DNA from: Stercorarius parasiticus
Taxonomy: Eukaryota; Chordata; Aves; Charadriiformes; Stercorariidae
Direction of reading: 5' to 3'
Length of the DNA stretch: 64,000 nucleotides
Assembly: GCA_013396915.1 (NCBI GenBank)
Contig: VWZL01000720.1
Coordinates: forward strand, 124,001-188,000
The notes beneath the pieces are model-generated. The model did no database searches, was not told the DNA's origin, and worked only from the letters and a program-made list of their open reading frames with translations. Below, piece after piece: positions 60,101 to 64,000 of the stretch (the first letter of the stretch is position 1; the number at the start of each line of letters is the position of its first letter). A program made the position numbers and the translations under genes.

Positions 60101-63100
60101 GTTAGCTTGGATGAAAGATTGCTGTTGCTGAGTTTTGTAATTCCTTCTGTGTGGCTTGTGAGATATATGGGAGTGTTATGCGTAGATGGACAATTTTACC
60201 CTCTCCCTCTTTCATCCTTCCACCTCCGCAGCCCAGAGCTTACTTTGTGGGCTGCCCCTTGGACATCAGTGGCAAAATACTAAATGCAATGAAGAAAAGG
60301 TAAAGCTCGGGAATAACATTTGAAAGGGAATACTTAGTTCACAGCTCCCAAGCAGAAGGAGGTAATGTAGGTGTTTTTGAGACAACATCTCTGCAGTAAT
60401 TGTCCAAAAGTAATTCTTGCATTGGATAGAGTAATATATCATTTGATATAAAAAAAGCTTAAAAGCCTACAGGGAGATTCTGCCATAGGCTGACAATATG
60501 CTCTTGGGTTTTCCTTCAGAATTTGAACATATGCTTGTTTTAAGCCAGAATCGGTGGGAAATTATAACTGATAATTGATTGTAGTGTTTTACATTGCAGC
60601 TTTAAAAACCTCAAACCTTCTAAAAGAATACCATTGTAACTCCTTTGCAGCTCTTTTTTGCTTCCTTTATATGCATCATGTTGGGCTGCCATTCCTCTCT
60701 GAAGAAAACCACATTTTGCATCCTTCTCTGGTCTAATTACCTTGCATACAAAAAATCCTGACTTGAGTCAACCACTCAAAATTAAAAAATGTGGGAATTA
60801 AGGTAACCATGAATCCTTCATGCAGACTACCGTGACTATAGATGACAGCCTTTAATTATGTGACCACATACTTTTTTCCCCTTCTGCAGTTCCTGAGGGA
60901 GTGAGTAGACTTGTCAGGTAAGCAATTAAGTAATCCAAATGCTAGCATTTTTGTATCATTTTCACAATAAAGAAGAATATTACTCAATAGCAAGATCACT
61001 CAAATGTAGGCCTTTAGCAAGGAAACAGGTTTATTTTGTGTGCAATCCCTGAAATTGAGAGGGTATAATTTTACGGTGTTATGCTGCAATTAACACACTG
61101 TTGACTTGCAGAGAATGTAACCTTTTCATTTGCAGAGGTTTTGTCTGGTTTTGTGGCATATATTTGTTTGGATTCACAGCACCACCTGATGGCTGAAGGC
61201 CCATTTCTTAGCTTGGGGATGCTGTGCATCCCTTGAAATGAAAACAAGGGAGTACACTGATGCCATTTCTGTGTTCTGCAGGGCACAAATAATGCTGACT
61301 TCTAATGCACAGCAAAGTCCTCTAAAGCTTTGTGTCTCTGCCTTGGAATATTAAAATGAAATTTTAAAATTTATTATTATTATTTTTTAATTTAGGATCC
61401 TTGAGTAAGGTTTCAAAAAAGATTCAAGTTACTCGTAACCCCTTCCAGGGAGTTATCTAAAGAGTTAAAAAACCTAGATATGTTATGTAGAAATTTCCTC
61501 TGCTAATGTGCTAGACCACAAAGGTTTGTCCAAACCTGTAAGCACAAGTTAGTGGCAGTGAACACCCATGGCGGTGGCGTTGGCGGGGTAAGAGAGCTCC
61601 TGTGGCATTGCGGCCAGCGTGGCCTGCTGTTTTCCTACAGCCCCAGGGAGAGGTGGGCCACAGGGGCACAGCAGGGGAGATAGCTGAGGGAGACTTTGGG
61701 GTCACCATTGCCACCCTTGTTAGAAAGTGTAAACGTAGCCAGCGCATTGCCGTAACTGTCATAAGATAATGTCTGTACCTAAGTGCTGCGGGGAGCTGAG
61801 GAACTGACCTCCCTTACTGCTCCAAAGGGATCATGCTGCTACAAATCAAGCTACCTATCAAAGCACCTGATTTTATAAGACCATTGAATATAAAACTATC
61901 TTGATATATGCAGCATTTCCAAATGTCAAATCATGTAGTCCTCACTCTGCAGAACCGGAAAAGAAAAGCAAAGGTAAAGACAGAGAAAAGTCAAAGGAGA
62001 TAAGCCTAAGCAGGGGTGTGCTCCTTTGTATGGAATAGCCTGAAATATAGGGTTTTATCTTGATAGGTTTGGGGAGAGGGGATATGTAGGAGGGAGTGGA
62101 TTTGTGCTCAGCGCAGCCATTAACTCTAATGGGTTATCCATGCAAATCCTCCAACATGGGGAGAAGGGAATAAATCTCTGCATGTAAAGCTCTAATGCAA
62201 GAATATTTGTTAAATACAAAATAGTGTGAAATCAATTCCAACAGCCTTCAACCTTCCTAATCTTTTATTAACCATTATGTGTGATTTTATTATTAAATCA
62301 TAAGCTGATGCTGAAGGAATTTATGGCATGAAATTAGAGTAAATGACTGGGTTTTGAGATGTTTGTGGCTCAGTGTTCAACTGCAATTCTTCAATGTTTT
62401 GGCTTTTTTTTCCTCTCTACTGGTTGCAGCTTTGTATCAGAGCAAGCACTGAAAGCTACTCAAATTTATAAACTTTTTTTTTATATGCATATCATCTGGA
62501 TTTTTTTTAAACTCTCATTGATCTTCTTATAGAGCCAAATTTTGGTCATATCAAAACTGATGGGAATTCTGCTCAAGAGAACAACAGGATCCCAGTGAGA
62601 TTTATGCATATGCTTGATGCCGAGTGTGTGATAGAATTGAATGTAATGGAAATATTTCCGAAGTGGGGCCTGGGAATAAATGGGGTCCAGGGAAAACCTG
62701 TTTGTAGCACTTGCCATTGCTACAGCAAAATCCTTTTGTTTTCTTCACTGCCTCTCAAGCACACTTCTAATTATCGCAAAATATATTCTGAGGAGTGTAA
62801 TGAAGAGCTCTGTTTTACATGCTTGAAATTAGAGGATAGCTCCCTTGATACCTCAGTTCTTGAATGTTCAGCCAATTTGCAGGTGTCCTGTCCTCATTAA
62901 TGGCTGCACGACAGAAGCAGGCTATTTTCAGGTGCTTCCAAGAATACAGCGTCTCCAGCGTTGTGGTGGTTAGGCTTTAACACTGACACACAGCTTTGTA
63001 GACTTGTATGGATCATTGCAAAAGGAGCCAAGGGTCAGTTTGGATTTCTGTGCTTTTCATTTGCTGCCTGCCTGTGGGACATAGGCAGGCCTTAAGGAAA

Positions 63101-63935
63101 TCCTGTGAGGCTGTGTGTAGGAACTGCAGTTTGTCTCGTCTCTCTGCCATGCTTATTGTTTCTGGTGTTTGCAAAGTAGACCCTTCAGGTAAAGATTTTT
63201 TGTGACAAGATAGGAGAAACTGGTGCTCCACCCAGATTATCTGATGGACTGGGCAGGGAGGAGGAATGGATAAAAGGGAAAAAATACAGAGAAAGAGGAA
63301 AAATAAACAGCCTCACAAGCAACTCCCTCTAGTCTTAATTACTCTGGCAAGTATTGATCATCCTGGCTCTTGTTTGGAGTGATTGTTATTGCAGCACTAC
63401 ACCCTGTGTGGGACCCCCAAGATGGCTTGTAGTTCAGTGATCCCACACCAAGCAGGGGCCTCTCCTGTGCAGCGCTGTGCCTCGGTATCTCCCTGCCATC
63501 GGGTAGTCTGTTGGGGGGGATGCCAAATGCTAAATGTGTTTTTGGGGTGTATTACTTGCAGACATGAGCTGCTAGGTGGTTTGAAAGCACCCTACCTGTA
63601 CACATTTCCCGCATCTCAGACAAAATCAGAAAGGGGCAAAAGGAGACGTGAACAGTTTGTGGGAGATCGGAGGAAGAGATGCTATTAGGGAAGGGGGAGA
63701 TGGGGTGAGCTTCCCACTGTTTTACCCATGCAGATGGCTCACTCAGGCAGCCACTAAAACACACTATTTCTGGCAAGATAACCTAGGAATTATATATATG
63801 AAAAATAGATTATTGTACACAGCGACTTCCTGAATTATAATGAGCTTTACTCCCAGGCAAGAAGCTTTTAAGAAGCAACACATGAATTGTCTTATTTACT
63901 CTCCTGTGCTTAAATAATTCCTTTTGTTTTCATAG
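54128..63935 (+). other. OSBPL5: OSBPL5 intron between coding exons 6 and 7
   Basis: 9808 bp, GTAAGT to TCATAG, phase 1. It contains a 20-bp tandem duplication (55671-55710), a T-run of 14 at 59648-59661 and a GC-rich, CpG-containing patch at about 61568-61625. No exon or interspersed repeat is recognised. Confidence 0.92.
55671..55710. repeat. 20-bp tandem duplication
   Basis: TCATTCTGGTGGAAACCTAA is followed directly by TCATTCTATTGGAAACCTAA; 18 of 20 positions are identical. Intronic. Confidence 0.85.
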
Positions 63936-64000
63936 GTCGATGCTGGCTGGATGCTTTGGAACTTGCCCTGCGTTGCTCCAGCCTTTTCCGGCTCAGTGCC
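63936..64000 (+). CDS. OSBPL5: OSBPL5 coding exon 7, 5' part (to codon 249), cut by window end
   Basis: The acceptor is CCTTTTGTTTTCATAG. GT at the exon start completes the split Gly codon, then the frame reads RCWLDALELALRCSSLFRLS and A up to the last base. This is the C-terminal helix of the PH domain, containing the invariant PH Trp (CWLDALE). No donor is reached, so the exon continues past 64000. Downstream in the family lie an acidic linker, the OSBP-related domain with its lipid-binding fingerprint, and the C-terminal membrane anchor; none of these is in the window. Confidence 0.96.

Larger units (their letters stand above)
28539..64000 (+). other. OSBPL5: OSBPL5 gene, 5' part (first coding exon through PH-domain exons), truncated by window end
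   Basis: Seven exons with AG/GT boundaries join into one open frame of 249 codons. The start MKEENFLRRRFSLCP, the segment KLCNGSDKECVSPTA, the RGTLKSWTKLWCVLKPGVLL block and the GRCWLDALELALRCSSL block are the known ORP5 sequence. ORP8, the nearest paralogue, shares the PH-domain blocks but has a different N-terminus, so ORP5 is preferred. Known role: ORP5 is anchored in the ER by a C-terminal helix and counter-transports phosphatidylserine and PI4P at plasma-membrane contacts. The PH domain and its preceding basic region bind plasma-membrane phosphoinositides. The transcription start and any non-coding first exon were not located. Intron sizes read here are 6509, 9965, 657, 1605, 6150 and 9808 bp. 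Confidence 0.96.

Noticed and set aside
61568..61625. GC-rich patch with GGCGGTGGCGTTGGCGGGG as a promoter
   Set aside because: Too short, inside a late intron of OSBPL5, with no other promoter signal.
28539..64000. Assignment to OSBPL8 (ORP8) instead of OSBPL5
   Set aside because: The PH domain fits both, but the N-terminus MKEENFLRRRFSLCP and the LCNGSDKECVSPTA block are ORP5-specific; ORP8 has a longer, different N-terminus.
1..64000. tRNA, rRNA, CRISPR array, endogenous retrovirus or bacterial-type operon
   Set aside because: No cloverleaf, rRNA core, direct-repeat/spacer array, paired LTRs or gag/pol/env-like frames were seen; the sequence is vertebrate intron-type DNA.

Overview
The window looks like genomic DNA from a bird. 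It contains two young CR1 LINE 3' ends with the (ATTCTATG)n-type tail typical of avian genomes. Interspersed-repeat density is low, coding exons are short and separated by introns of up to 10 kb, and the only recognisable protein matches a vertebrate gene. I cannot name the species; the CR1 subfamily looks neognath, possibly outside Galliformes.

One gene is supported: the 5' part of OSBPL5 (oxysterol-binding protein-related protein 5, ORP5), on the + strand. Seven coding exons were read directly from the sequence: 28539-28695, 35205-35278, 45244-45324, 45982-46083, 47689-47892, 54043-54127 and 63936-64000 (cut by the window end). All acceptors are AG and all donors GT. The exon phases join without a frameshift into the first 249 codons. 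These encode the N-terminal tail, a lysine/arginine-rich segment and most of the PH domain. The sterol/phospholipid-binding ORD domain and the C-terminal membrane anchor lie beyond 64000. ORP5 is an ER-anchored protein that exchanges phosphatidylserine for PI4P at ER-plasma membrane contacts; the part encoded here is the plasma-membrane-targeting half.

Region by region: 1-28538 has no exon I can support. It is either the 5' UTR intron of OSBPL5 or upstream intergenic DNA, and it holds ancient repeat relics, a perfect G-quadruplex motif, a 20-bp palindrome and a local CpG cluster. From 28539 to 64000 the seven exons alternate with introns of about 6.5, 10.0, 0.66, 1.6, 6.2 and 9.8 kb. These carry both CR1 copies (each antisense to the gene), MIR-like SINE relics and simple repeats.

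I found no RNA gene, no second protein-coding gene, no provirus and no CRISPR array. Nothing amounts to a new biological system. The most interesting local signals are a two-codon upstream ORF whose stop overlaps the OSBPL5 start codon, the 24772 G-quadruplex motif, and scattered fragments of a palindromic ancient repeat.
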